64,000 nt of DNA. Source: Ramlibacter sp. WS9. GTDB lineage: Bacteria; Pseudomonadota; Gammaproteobacteria; Burkholderiales; Burkholderiaceae_C. Below, piece after piece: positions 26,201 to 34,500 of this stretch. The stretch lies in the NCBI RefSeq assembly GCF_003797765.1, contig NZ_RKMB01000028.1, positions 1-64,000 on the forward strand. Reading direction: 5' to 3'. Each line of letters begins with the position of its first letter. The stretch's first letter is position 1. The notes under the pieces are model-generated. The model did no database searches. It was given only the letters and a program-made list of their open reading frames with translations, and was not told the DNA's origin. The position numbers were made by a program, and so were the translations under genes.

Positions 26201-26474
26201 CGACGCCGTGCGCGAAGCCTGCCTGCTGCGCTTCCGCCCAATCCTTATGACCACGCTCGCGGCAGCGCTCGGCGCGCTGCCGCTGGCCATCGGCTTCGGC
26301 GAGGGCGCGGAGCTGCGCCGGCCGCTCGGCATTTCCATCATCGGCGGCCTGATCGCTAGCCAGGTGATCACGCTGCTCACCACGCCCGTGGTCTATTTGC
26401 TGCTCGACAAACTGCGCCGCCGCAGTCCGCTCGAGCGCCAACTCGGCCGGCACGCGGAGCCCCAAACAACATGA
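23232..26474 (+). CDS. mdtC: RND efflux pump MdtC-like
   Basis: 1080 aa, second RND pump of the heterotrimer. It opens NLSEPFVRRPVATVLLTIGI. TM4 has TGFVVDDAIVVLENTSRHIE with the proton-relay Asp pair, and the later half has IYIVLGILYESLVHPITVLS and GIVKKNAILIIDFALDAER. A Ser/Thr-rich stretch of about 45 residues (near 775-820: TTPLNSTASGTTTTAASSSA) is inserted in the second periplasmic domain and is not typical for MdtC. The start is ATGA-coupled to mdtB, and the ribosome-binding sequence is inside a family A repeat. The stop overlaps the outer-membrane-factor start. Confidence 0.92.
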   Translation: MNLSEPFVRRPVATVLLTIGIALAGIAAFFMLAVAPLPQVDFPVITVSANLPGASPDTMATSVATPLERRLGVIAGVNEMTSNSGNGSTRISLQFDLNRKIDAAAREVQAAINASRGDLPSTLRSNPTYRKANPSAAPVVILALTSPTRSPGQIYDAVSNVVQQKIAQVQGVGDVELGGGSLPAVRVDLLPFALSRYGVSSEDVRAALQASSANRPKGTIEGAGRQLQIYTGAGPTDKKRPTASDYRGLVVAWRNGAAIRLGDLAEVSDSVENINTLGLFNGEPSVVVLITLQPGANAIETVDQVRALLPELQEQLPSDIKLQVATDRTHSIRSSLHEVEVTLLIAIVLVVLVVSAFLRSVRATIIPAVATVVSLLGTFGVMYLLGFSLNNLSLMALTVATGFVVDDAIVVLENTSRHIEAGMDRFQAALLGAREVGFTVLSISLSLVAVFIPLLFMGGQVGRLFREFAVTLSAAVMISLVISLTTTPMMCAWLLRPDAHKKQPGRIARFFEHGFASVQRGYEHSLDWALGAQWLVLLILGLIIGLNVYLFVMVPKGFFPQQDTGQIQGGLRADQSISFQAMQEKLRQLVNIIRADPAVDTVVGFTGGGRAGGGFLFVNLKRGSERTDKGQAVIARLRPQLAQITGVSLFLNPVQDLRMGGRQSNSTYQYTLKSDNIADLRSWATKLAEAMKRQPALTDVDTDQQENGVESYVEVDKDSAARLGINSRDVDNALYNGFGQRQVATIYDELNQYKVILGVAPMYTRSPEALKDIYVPARGTTGDVTTPLNSTASGTTTTAASSSAVNPGLRDQSTGQAVNSSMDTMVPLSAIARFSERPTASSVNHQDAELATTISYNLAEGSNLADGQDAVRQAEAEIGMPINVRGSFQGTARAAQDSQKEQPLLILAALVVIYIVLGILYESLVHPITVLSTLPSAGIGAVLALLLFKMDLSIIALIGLFLLIGIVKKNAILIIDFALDAERSRGLSPYDAVREACLLRFRPILMTTLAAALGALPLAIGFGEGAELRRPLGISIIGGLIASQVITLLTTPVVYLLLDKLRRRSPLERQLGRHAEPQTT

Positions 26475-27856
26475 ACAACGCCAAACTCTCGCTCCTGCTC
26501 GTGGCCATGCTCGCGGGCTGTGCCGTCGGCCCGACCTACCAGCGCCCCGGCATCGAAACGCCTGTTGCTTTCAAGGAGGGCCGCGGTGAATGGGTCAAGG
26601 CCGTGCCGGCGGACATGCTGGAGCGCGGGCCGTGGTGGGAGCTGTTCAATGACGCCGACCTCAACGCGCTGGCTGCGCAAGTCGAAGTGTCTAACCAGAA
26701 CGTCGCCGCCGCCGTGGCCAGCTACGCACAGGCACGCGCGCTCGTCGCCGAACAGCGCGCGTCGCTGTTCCCCACGGTGTCGCTCGACGCCAGCAGCAAC
26801 CGCAGTGGTGGGCGCGGCGACACGCCCACGCGCGGCAGCTACTCGGTCGGCATCGGCGGCAGCTGGGAACCCGATGTGTGGGGGCGCTTGCGCGGCGGCG
26901 TCGACAGCGCACGTGCCGGGGCACAAGCCAGCCTCGCCGATCTGCAGGCGGCGAAGCTTTCATCGCAAGGCGAGCTGGCCGTGAACTACTTCAACCTGCG
27001 CGAGCTCGACACGGCGATGGCCCTGCAAGCCGAAACCATCGCCGGCTACGAACGCACGATGAAGATCACGCAGAACCGCTACAACGCGGGCATCGTGGCG
27101 CGCACGGACGTGTTGCAGGCCGAGACGCAGCTCGCCAACGCGAAAGCCGAACAATTGGGCCTGGAGCGCCAGCGCGCGGTTCTGGAGCACGCCATCGCGG
27201 TGCTCGTCGGCAAGGCGCCGGCCAACTTCAGCCTCGCGCCGCGGCCGGTGTGGGTGGGCGTGGTGCCGGCCATCCCGTTCGACGTGCCTTCGACTCTGCT
27301 GCAGCGCCGCCCCGACATCGCGGCGGCAGAGCGGCGGGCGGCGGCGGCCAACGAGCAGATCGGCATCGCGCAGTCGGCATACTTCCCGAGCCTGCGCCTG
27401 TCGGGCAGCGTCGGCCTGGGCGCGGCGAGCATCGGCGACCTGTTCAGTGCGTCTGCGCTGGTGTGGTCGTTGGGCGCATCGCTTGCGCAGACGATTTTCA
27501 ATGCGGGCGCCACGGGCGCACGGGTCGAAGGCGCGCGCGCCGGTCTCGACGAAGCGGCCGCGCGTTACCGGCAAACCGTGCTCGCGGCGTTCCAGGACGT
27601 GGAGGATCAGCTGGTCGCGGCGCGCATCCTGGACCGTCAACTGGTCTTGCGCCAGCAGGCCTCGCAAGCGGCCAACCTCGTGGAGCAGCAGGTGCTCAAC
27701 CGCTATCAGGCGGGGCAGGTGAACTTTACCGAGGTGGTCAATGCGCAGGTCACCGCGCAGAACGCGCGGCGCGCCGTCGTGCAGGCCCAGTCCGACCGGC
27801 AGGTCGCGGCGGTGGCGTTGATCCAGGCGCTGGGCGGGGGATGGCGCGGGCTGTGA
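26471..27856 (+). CDS. Outer-membrane efflux lipoprotein, NodT/OprM family
   Basis: 461 aa. Signal peptide with lipobox (LLVAMLAGCAVGPTYQRP), then two repeats of the TolC fold: WWELFNDADLNALAAQVEVSN and SYSVGIGGSWEPDVWGRLR mark the first, LLQRRPDIAAAERRAAAANEQIG the second. It forms the trimeric outer-membrane channel of the MdtABC system. Its ATG overlaps the mdtC stop, completing a four-gene operon. It is followed after 19 bp by a convergent gene, and no clear terminator is visible. Confidence 0.92.
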   Translation: MNNAKLSLLLVAMLAGCAVGPTYQRPGIETPVAFKEGRGEWVKAVPADMLERGPWWELFNDADLNALAAQVEVSNQNVAAAVASYAQARALVAEQRASLFPTVSLDASSNRSGGRGDTPTRGSYSVGIGGSWEPDVWGRLRGGVDSARAGAQASLADLQAAKLSSQGELAVNYFNLRELDTAMALQAETIAGYERTMKITQNRYNAGIVARTDVLQAETQLANAKAEQLGLERQRAVLEHAIAVLVGKAPANFSLAPRPVWVGVVPAIPFDVPSTLLQRRPDIAAAERRAAAANEQIGIAQSAYFPSLRLSGSVGLGAASIGDLFSASALVWSLGASLAQTIFNAGATGARVEGARAGLDEAAARYRQTVLAAFQDVEDQLVAARILDRQLVLRQQASQAANLVEQQVLNRYQAGQVNFTEVVNAQVTAQNARRAVVQAQSDRQVAAVALIQALGGGWRGL

Positions 27857-27875
27857 ACCTCGCCTTGTCGCCAGA

Positions 27876-28244
27876 TCAGTTGCGCACCATCCGCACAGCG
27901 AAGGCTCCACGTTTGCCTTCGAGTTCGCTTCCCCTGGGCGTGACGGACACGGTGAAGCCGGAGCATCCGGCGATGACCTTGTCGAAGTCAGCCTTGAACA
28001 CAAGCAGCTGGGGCGATGCTTCGGACACCACGATGGGCACTTCGAGCCCGACGCAGGGGTCGTTGCGGTCGCGCGCGGAAGTCTTCCATGTGCCCGCGTC
28101 GCCCTTGATCACAACCGTGGCTTCGAACTGCCGGATGCGCCCATCCCATGTGGCTTTCCAGATGCCCTCGTAAGGATTGGGGCTTTGCGCGGATGCACAG
28201 GCGCATGCCAGTGCCAGCGCTGTCGCGATCGATGCTGCTCTCAT
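27876..28244 (-). CDS. Small secreted protein of unknown function
   Basis: 122 aa from the ATG at 28244, chosen because GGAGGT sits at ideal distance. A signal peptide (MRAASIATALALACACASA) precedes QSPNPYEGIWKATWDGRIRQFE. The mature part is about 100 aa, predicted mostly beta, with two cysteines (in NDPCVGL and IAGCSGF) that could form a disulfide. I do not recognise the family. It is expressed convergently to the efflux operon. A periplasmic or secreted location follows from the leader; the function is unknown. Confidence 0.75.
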   Translation of the reverse strand: MRAASIATALALACACASAQSPNPYEGIWKATWDGRIRQFEATVVIKGDAGTWKTSARDRNDPCVGLEVPIVVSEASPQLLVFKADFDKVIAGCSGFTVSVTPRGSELEGKRGAFAVRMVRN

Positions 28245-28361
28245 CAGATACCTCCAAGCATCCCTCATGATCGCAAAGCGGCGCCCGCGCCGCAACCCCT
28301 CTACAGGGCATTTTCAACAACGCGATCCGCACCAACCGGGCGCCCTGCGCGGGGCTCGACG

Positions 28362-28390
28362 CCTGATGCAGGATCGAGTCCGGCATGACA
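28362..28390. repeat. Partial family C repeat
   Basis: GGATCGAGTCCGGCATGACA (ending near 28390) matches the right end of the copy at 61-113. It lies in the gap between the small secreted protein gene and the RTX protein gene. Confidence 0.35.
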
Positions 28391-28402
28391 ACACTGTGCG
28401 CG

Positions 28403-31400
28403 TCAGACGACCACGATGTCCTGGTTCGTGAGTTCCGGCGAACCCATGAGGGTCGCGATCTGCACGGCGCCGATCGCACCCGTGCCGTCGGCGTCGTAGT
28501 ACAGGTTGCCGCTGGCGCGGTCGTACATGATGCGGTCCTCTGCGCCCAACGCGAATCGCCCGATCACGAAGGCCGAGGCCGCGAGCGTGCCCGGGCCGGC
28601 AAGCGCCTGGAAGCCCGCATCGCGTACCAGTTCGATGGTGTCGGCGGGCGCGCTGAAGCCACGGATCGTGTCTGCGTTGGCCGTGCCGGGCGCTACGTCG
28701 AACACCATCACGTCGCGCCCCGCGCCGCCCACCAGCGTGTCGCGGCCCAACCCGCCGACGAGCACGTCGTCGCCATTGCCGCCTTCGAGCCAGTCCGCGC
28801 CGCCGAGCCCCCTCAGCGTGTCGGCGCCGTCCAGGCCGTACAGGTTGTTGGCCCCGGCGCTGCCCACGATCACGTTGTTCAAGGCATTGCCGGTGCCGAT
28901 GTATGCGAGCGGCCCGTTCAGCAGCAGGTTCTCCACATTCGCCGGCAGGATCCAGGCCAGCGCGGAAGAGATCACGAGGTCCGTGCCGCCGCCCGGTGCT
29001 TCGACCACGAAGTCCAGGAGGCTGTTGACGAAGTAGATGTCGTCGCCCGCGCCGCCGGTTACCCAGTCGATGCCCAGGCCGCCGGTGAACCAGTCGCCAC
29101 CCGCGGTGCCTTTGAGGATATTCAGGAAGGTGCCGCCGCTCACCGGGTTCATGCCGGGCGGAGGTCCGGCCAGGCCGATGAGGGACGTGGGCGCCGAGAT
29201 GACGCTTTCCGCCGTGCCGCCGAGATCGGTGTAGCTGACGCGCACGCTGAGCGTTGCGCCGAAGTCCGCGAGCCCCGCCTTGTAAGTGACCGCATCGGGC
29301 GCCCCGGCGATGGCCACGCCGTTGCGCAGCCAGGTGTAGTGCAGGGGGGCCAGTCCGTCGGCATCGGCCAGTGTGGTGGTCACCGCGGTGAGGACGTGGC
29401 CCAACCCGGGAATGCCGGAGATGGTCGCGCCGCCGGTCGGCGCATCGTTGGTGTTTGCAACCGCGATGTCGAAGGTGTCGCTGGCCGTGGGGCCGGCGCC
29501 GTCGCTCGCGGTGACCGTGACACTGAGCGTCCCCACGTCGCCGTTGCCCGGCGTGCCGCTGAACGTACGGGTCGTGCCGTCGAACGTCAACCAGGCGGGC
29601 AGGGCGCCGCCGCCGAACAGCGTGGCGCTGTAGGTCAGCGCGTCGCCGTCGGGATCGACAAAGGTGCCCGCTGCGAACTGGAAGCTGAACGAGGTGTCTT
29701 CGGTGGCTTGCTGGTCGGCGATGGCCTGGTTCAGCGTCGGCGTGTCGTCGCCGGCGGTGATGTTGACCGTGACGCTGCCGGTGGTGCTCAATGCGCCGCC
29801 GGAGCCTTGGCTGCCGTCGTTGCCGTCGTCGAAGACGTAGTCGATGACGACACTGGCGGGCGGCGCATCGCTGGTGTTGGCGTAGGCCAGGCTGGAGAGC
29901 ACTTCGTCGACGCGCGCTTGCGTGGCATCGGTGTTGAAGGTGATGGTCAACACACCACCGGCCTGGGTGAAAGTGCCCACGGTCACGGCGTCGAGTACCG
30001 CATTGCCGCCTGCCAGGCTCAAGTTGCCCAGTGCCGAGAACACATCGTCGGCATTCGGAGTGCCTGTGCGCTGCAGCGTGACGGAAGCGCCTGCGTAGTT
30101 GCCAGCACCAGCGTCCAGCGCCGCCAATTCGACATCGAAAATCGCGACCGAGGTGTCGAGCGCCACCGCGGCACCGCCTTCGGTGAACGAGGCCGTGCCG
30201 CCCAGCGTGTTCGTCGCGGGACCGCCGAACGAAGTGTCCAGGGTGCCGTCGGCGTTCAGGCGCACCAGGCTGAGGTCATAGTTGCCGTCCATGCTAGAGC
30301 CCGCCATGACGATCTTGCCGTCGGGCTGCACGGTGACGCTGTAGCCATAGTCATAGCTGCTGCCCACCGGGATGATGGCCTTGCCCGGGGCGGGGCTGCC
30401 GCCAAACGTGCTGTCCAGGCTGCCATTGGCGTTCAGCCGCACCAGGCTGAAGTCATAGTTGCTGCCGTTGTCGCTATAGCCCGCCACGATGATCTTGCCG
30501 TCGGGCTGCACGGTGACGCTTTGGCCTTGGTCGTCGCCGCCCACCGGGATGATGGCCTTGCCCGGGGCGGGACTGCCGCCAAACGTGCTGTCCAGGCTGC
30601 CATCGGCGTTCAGGCGCACCAGGCTGAAGTCATTGTCGATGCCGTTGGAGGTATTGCCCGCCACGATGATCTTGCCGTCGGGCTGCACGGTGACGCTGTA
30701 GCCAACGTCGTCGCCGTCGCCTACCGGGATGATGGCCTTGCCCGGGGCGGGGCTGCCGCCAAACGTGCTGTCCAGGCTGCCATTGGCGTTCAGGCGCACC
30801 AGGCTGAAGTCGTTGTTGCCGTTCAAGCTACGGCCCGCCACGATGATCTTGCCGTCGGGCTGGACGGTGACGCTGCGGCCTTCGTCGTCGCTGCCGCCCA
30901 CCGGGATGATGGCCTTGCCCGTGCCCTGGACCGGCGCGAAAGTGGGTGCGTCGTTCACGGCGGTGACCGTGATGCTGGCCGTGTCGCTGTCGAAACTGAA
31001 GAACTCCACGCCAGGCGTGGTGACGACATAGTTGCCGGCGCTGCCGGTGCCCATGTTCCAGGATCGGAAGGTGACGGCGTCGGCCATGCTTCCGTTCAGG
31101 TCGCCGAAGGGCAGCAGCCGGATCATGTCCGTGGGACCCAACAACAACGCGAGCGTGTTCGTGCTGCTGTTGATCAGGTCGGCCCGGATGGTGAGCCAGT
31201 CGGTGCCACCGTTCAGGCTGTACTGCCACGTGCCCAGGCTGGTATTGACCGCCTCGATGGCGATGGCCTCGACGCTTGGGCGGCCGTTCTCGTCGATGAA
31301 GGTTTCATCGACCGCGAGCGCAGCAACCGTCATGCCGGCGGGGTTGGTTGCGCCTTCCGCCACCGACGTCATCGTCGGCGATGCCTTGATCAGTACGGGC

Positions 31401-31408
31401 AACGTCAT
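28403..31408 (-). CDS. RTX-type protein with delta-60 repeats, probably type I secreted
   Basis: 1001 aa from the ATG at 31408; the frame stays open further upstream but only across the neighbouring gene. Order of parts: a short N-terminal region; four delta-60 repeats (about 165-400), each with VTVQPDGKIIVAG and FSLVRLNADGSLDSTFGG; a region with cadherin/Ig-like features (about 400-560); a He-PIG/CADG-like domain (about 560-655: FVDPDGDALTYSA, LTFDGTTRTFSGTPG); an Ig-like module; then RTX calcium-binding nonapeptides (GGAGDDIYF; GGADWLEGGNGDDVLVGGLG, about 858-903) and an uncleaved C-terminal secretion-type end (TNQDIVVV). No signal peptide. It is expected outside the cell or on its surface. 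No type I secretion genes lie nearby. Last gene of a four-gene minus-strand group. Confidence 0.85.
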   Translation of the reverse strand: MTLPVLIKASPTMTSVAEGATNPAGMTVAALAVDETFIDENGRPSVEAIAIEAVNTSLGTWQYSLNGGTDWLTIRADLINSSTNTLALLLGPTDMIRLLPFGDLNGSMADAVTFRSWNMGTGSAGNYVVTTPGVEFFSFDSDTASITVTAVNDAPTFAPVQGTGKAIIPVGGSDDEGRSVTVQPDGKIIVAGRSLNGNNDFSLVRLNANGSLDSTFGGSPAPGKAIIPVGDGDDVGYSVTVQPDGKIIVAGNTSNGIDNDFSLVRLNADGSLDSTFGGSPAPGKAIIPVGGDDQGQSVTVQPDGKIIVAGYSDNGSNYDFSLVRLNANGSLDSTFGGSPAPGKAIIPVGSSYDYGYSVTVQPDGKIVMAGSSMDGNYDLSLVRLNADGTLDTSFGGPATNTLGGTASFTEGGAAVALDTSVAIFDVELAALDAGAGNYAGASVTLQRTGTPNADDVFSALGNLSLAGGNAVLDAVTVGTFTQAGGVLTITFNTDATQARVDEVLSSLAYANTSDAPPASVVIDYVFDDGNDGSQGSGGALSTTGSVTVNITAGDDTPTLNQAIADQQATEDTSFSFQFAAGTFVDPDGDALTYSATLFGGGALPAWLTFDGTTRTFSGTPGNGDVGTLSVTVTASDGAGPTASDTFDIAVANTNDAPTGGATISGIPGLGHVLTAVTTTLADADGLAPLHYTWLRNGVAIAGAPDAVTYKAGLADFGATLSVRVSYTDLGGTAESVISAPTSLIGLAGPPPGMNPVSGGTFLNILKGTAGGDWFTGGLGIDWVTGGAGDDIYFVNSLLDFVVEAPGGGTDLVISSALAWILPANVENLLLNGPLAYIGTGNALNNVIVGSAGANNLYGLDGADTLRGLGGADWLEGGNGDDVLVGGLGRDTLVGGAGRDVMVFDVAPGTANADTIRGFSAPADTIELVRDAGFQALAGPGTLAASAFVIGRFALGAEDRIMYDRASGNLYYDADGTGAIGAVQIATLMGSPELTNQDIVVV
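30210..30930. repeat. Tandem delta-60 DNA repeats, period about 177-180 bp
   Basis: The stretch GATGATGGCCTTGCCCG recurs at 30371, 30548, 30728 and 30905, spacing 177, 180 and 177 bp. Long parts of the units are almost identical in DNA, not just in protein, which points to recent duplication or gene conversion within the RTX gene. Confidence 0.85.
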
Positions 31409-31514
31409 GCTGACCTGCCCCCGTTTTTGCCGTTGCCTGAACCAAGCCTGCAATTGCAGGAGACGACTGGAACGATCATGATGCCACCTCAAAAAAAACA
31501 GAGGATCAAAGAAG

Positions 31515-31572
31515 GGGGAACAGGCGGAGCCTGTCCCCGTTTTAGCTGAGCCGTAGCACTGTAACAGTGCTA
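31515..31572. other. Two hairpins between the RTX gene and the 2294-aa gene
   Basis: GGGGAACAGGC/GCCTGTCCCC (31515-31538), followed on the plus strand by GTTTT, and TAGCACTGT/ACAGTGCTA (31554-31572), which overlaps the stop codon of the large gene. Either could slow or stop transcription between the two genes, but neither has a U-tract in the minus direction. The first also resembles common dispersed palindromes. Confidence 0.45.
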
Positions 31573-34500
31573 TTTGGAGTCGTCGACATCCCCATACGTG
31601 TAGGCCGCGATGCCGTGCATCACGATGCCGGCGATGTTGGTGCCGTAGCGCGTCGCCGTTGCCGCGAAGAACATCGGCGATGAGGAGCCCGGGAAGCGTT
31701 CCCGCAGGTTCTTCGCGCCCGCCTGTGTGTACATGAACTCGAACATGATTCCCGCCATGCCGAGAATGTCGCGCGTCGCCAGGGCCCGGTACTGGTCCGC
31801 GACCTTGGCGTTGCCATAGCTCTTGATTTCCGGGTAGCGCTCCACGAGGTTGCAGACCTGGTAGATCAGCAGGCCGTAGGCGGCGATCGAGGCGGCAATG
31901 GCAATCGGGTACTCCACCTTGTCCTTGATGTTGCTGAGCGCCCCGCCTCCCGCGCTGGGCCCGTCCTTGTAGAACATGATGCCGGCACGCAGCTTGTTCG
32001 CCCGCAGCGCCATGCTGATGCCATAGACGGTGTAGACGATCTCGATGTACCGCGGAACGAAGTCCGTCGAACGCGAGCCGACGACCGCCCGCACCCGCTT
32101 CTCGAAAGCCGGCTGCGTGCAGAAGGTCTGGATCGAAAGCGCGATGGTGCCGGCAACGCCCTGGATCACGTTGACGATGCCGAGGTGGGCTTGCTCCTCC
32201 ACGCTCGGGTCCCGGCCGCGCCCATGGTTCGTCATGAAAATCGCATCGACGTGCATGTCCGCCACACAGGCCACCGACCGCGCGACGAGAAACAGGAACT
32301 CCGGCGTGCCGGGCGTTCCGGGAACCTCCTCGGCGCCCGGCGCATCCAGCGCCAGCTTCTTGCCGTCGGCGGCGTCCTGCATGTTCTTCGCGATGTTCTT
32401 CCCGTCGTCGAAGAAGAAGCGCGCGTTGCCCCTGGCCAGCGTATAGATCGCGTAGGCGACGTTCACGGGAATCGCCAGCGCCAGGCACAGCACGCTCATG
32501 ATCGTGAGGGGGCTGCCCGTCACCCACTTGTACAGCTCGCTGATGAAGGGGATGTCGATGTGCGTGTTGAGCACGTCCTTCGTCCAGTCCATCGTGGTCG
32601 CGAGCACGCCCATCAGGCCCGCCATCGATTCCGCGGAGCTCACCAGGGTCTTGGCGGCCAGGCCCTTGCCGATTTCCGTCAGCTGCTTGAACAGGTCTTC
32701 GGGCGAGAGATCGAGGATCGAGTCCGCCAGCCTGGGCAGCGCCGAGAGGATGGACTGGAGCGAGTCGTCCGCCTTCGGGCTCGGGTCGGGCATCGCGCGG
32801 CTCACTGCGCTGACTGAAGTGGGCGGCGTGGTGGTCGTCTTCTGCGTCATCGATTTGCCCTGGACGCTGTTGGCGCTCGCCGCGATGGCCGACTCTTTCT
32901 CGGGCTCCGAATTGATGATGGCATTCATGCTCTTCGAGCCCGCGAATTGCGGCGCGAGCGGCACGCCGGCGAGCTTCTTCACCGTGCTCACGAACGGCGC
33001 CGTGTTCTTGAGGCTGTTCGACGAGATCGTGAGCGACGCGTTGAAGATGTCCTTCAGGATGTTGTGCGTCTTGATGATGTTGCCCCAATCGAACAACGCG
33101 CGCAGGAAGGCGATCACCTTCGCGATCTCCGCCCCGATCTGCTCGAAGAAGTTGGCGATGGCGTTGAGCGCATCCGAGACGCTCTTCACGACCGAGTGCA
33201 CGATGTTCTCGATGCCGTTGATCATCGTCGTCACGGCAAGGTTGATCGTGTCGGTGATGGTCACCACCACTTTCGTCACCGCGTCGGCAACAGCATTCGC
33301 GGCGTCTTTCACGCCGTCCCACAGGTCGTCGAAGAACCCGCCGAGCACCGGGGCATGCAGCAGCACGGGCGTCGCCTTGCCGCGCGCCGCATCGACTTCC
33401 TGCTGTGTCGTGAGCTGCCGATAGTTCACGCGATGCTTTTGCGCTCCCTTCTCGAACACGAAGCCCAGGGCCCCATGGAGCGAATCGCGGAAGGCCTCCG
33501 GGTCCACCGGCGCCATGCGCGCCATGCCGGCAAGCGTTCGGCGGGGCACCACCACGTCCGACTTCGCGACCGGCTTCGGTTGCTCCATTGCCGCGAGCAT
33601 GGGCTGGCGCCACGCCCCGTTGCGGCCCGCCTGGAGCAACCCGTTTCGCTCGTGCTCCGGCATCGGCCGCATCCGCAGCAGCTTCTCGCGCGCTGGCGTC
33701 ATGCGCAGCATGTGCGGCTTCGGCTTCGCATTTTCGTTCGCGGGCTTGACCGCCTGCGCCACCTGGCGCACCGCGTTCGCGACCTTGGGAGCTTCCCCCT
33801 TCGCGTCCGCGGGGAGCAGCGACTGCTTGTCCTCCGGCTTCCTGTCTTCCTCGCGCTTCCAGTTGGTGGTGCGTTCCGTCGACAGGTCCGTGTCCTTGAT
33901 GGCCGCCAGCTGGGTATGCGCGTCCTGGTCGGGGTTGATCACGATGCGGTCTTCGCGGTGCATGAAGCCGGCGCGGGCATACAAGGTCGGCGCGGTCAAC
34001 TCCTCGGCGGGCATCACCAGGGTGAGCTCGCCGTCCAGCTCGGTGTTGATGGTGACCGAGTTGTCCTTGTTGACCGAGTACTCCTTCGAGTTCGCCTCGA
34101 AAGTCAACGGCTCCGAAGCCCACAGCGTGATCGGTTCGCTGGGCCGCGGCCGGTCGGCCGCGCTGGCGGCGCGGATGACCGTGCGCCAGGTCGAGCGGTC
34201 GCGCTCGTGGTTGATCTTGTTGCCCGCGGTGTAGTGGTAGTCCTGGATCAGCTTGGCCTGGGCCGTCAGCTTGGGCGGCGCGGGCTTGGAAAGCTTCTGG
34301 TTGTCCAGCAGCACATTGACGTGGAAGCGTTCGTTCAGCGGCATGAACTCGGTCCACATGTCGATCGCGGGACCATGGCCGGCGGCGGAGCTCACGATCG
34401 TGACCGGCAGCGTGCCGTCGCTGAGCGTGGTGCCCGCCCATGCCTTGGCCAGGTGCGCGGCGCGCAGGAGCGGGTGGGGTTCATCCGCCGAGGCGACGCC

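Noticed and set aside
30210..30930. Regular repeats considered as a CRISPR array
   Set aside because: The units are about 180 bp, coding and without unique spacers; they are delta-60 protein repeats.
31515..31543. Hairpin followed by GTTTT considered as a rho-independent terminator
   Set aside because: The T-run is on the plus strand where no gene ends. In the minus direction there is no U-tract, so it is listed only as a hairpin.
28385..31549. Long plus-strand open frame (over 1000 codons) opposite the RTX gene
   Set aside because: It is antisense to a protein with clear delta-60, He-PIG and RTX motifs. Its translation is Arg/Gly/Ala-rich without domains, as usual for GC-rich antisense frames.
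31409..34441. Continuation of the RTX reading frame upstream for about 1000 codons
   Set aside because: This part overlaps the 2294-aa gene in another frame and has no recognisable protein. The ATG at 31408 fits the protein start better.
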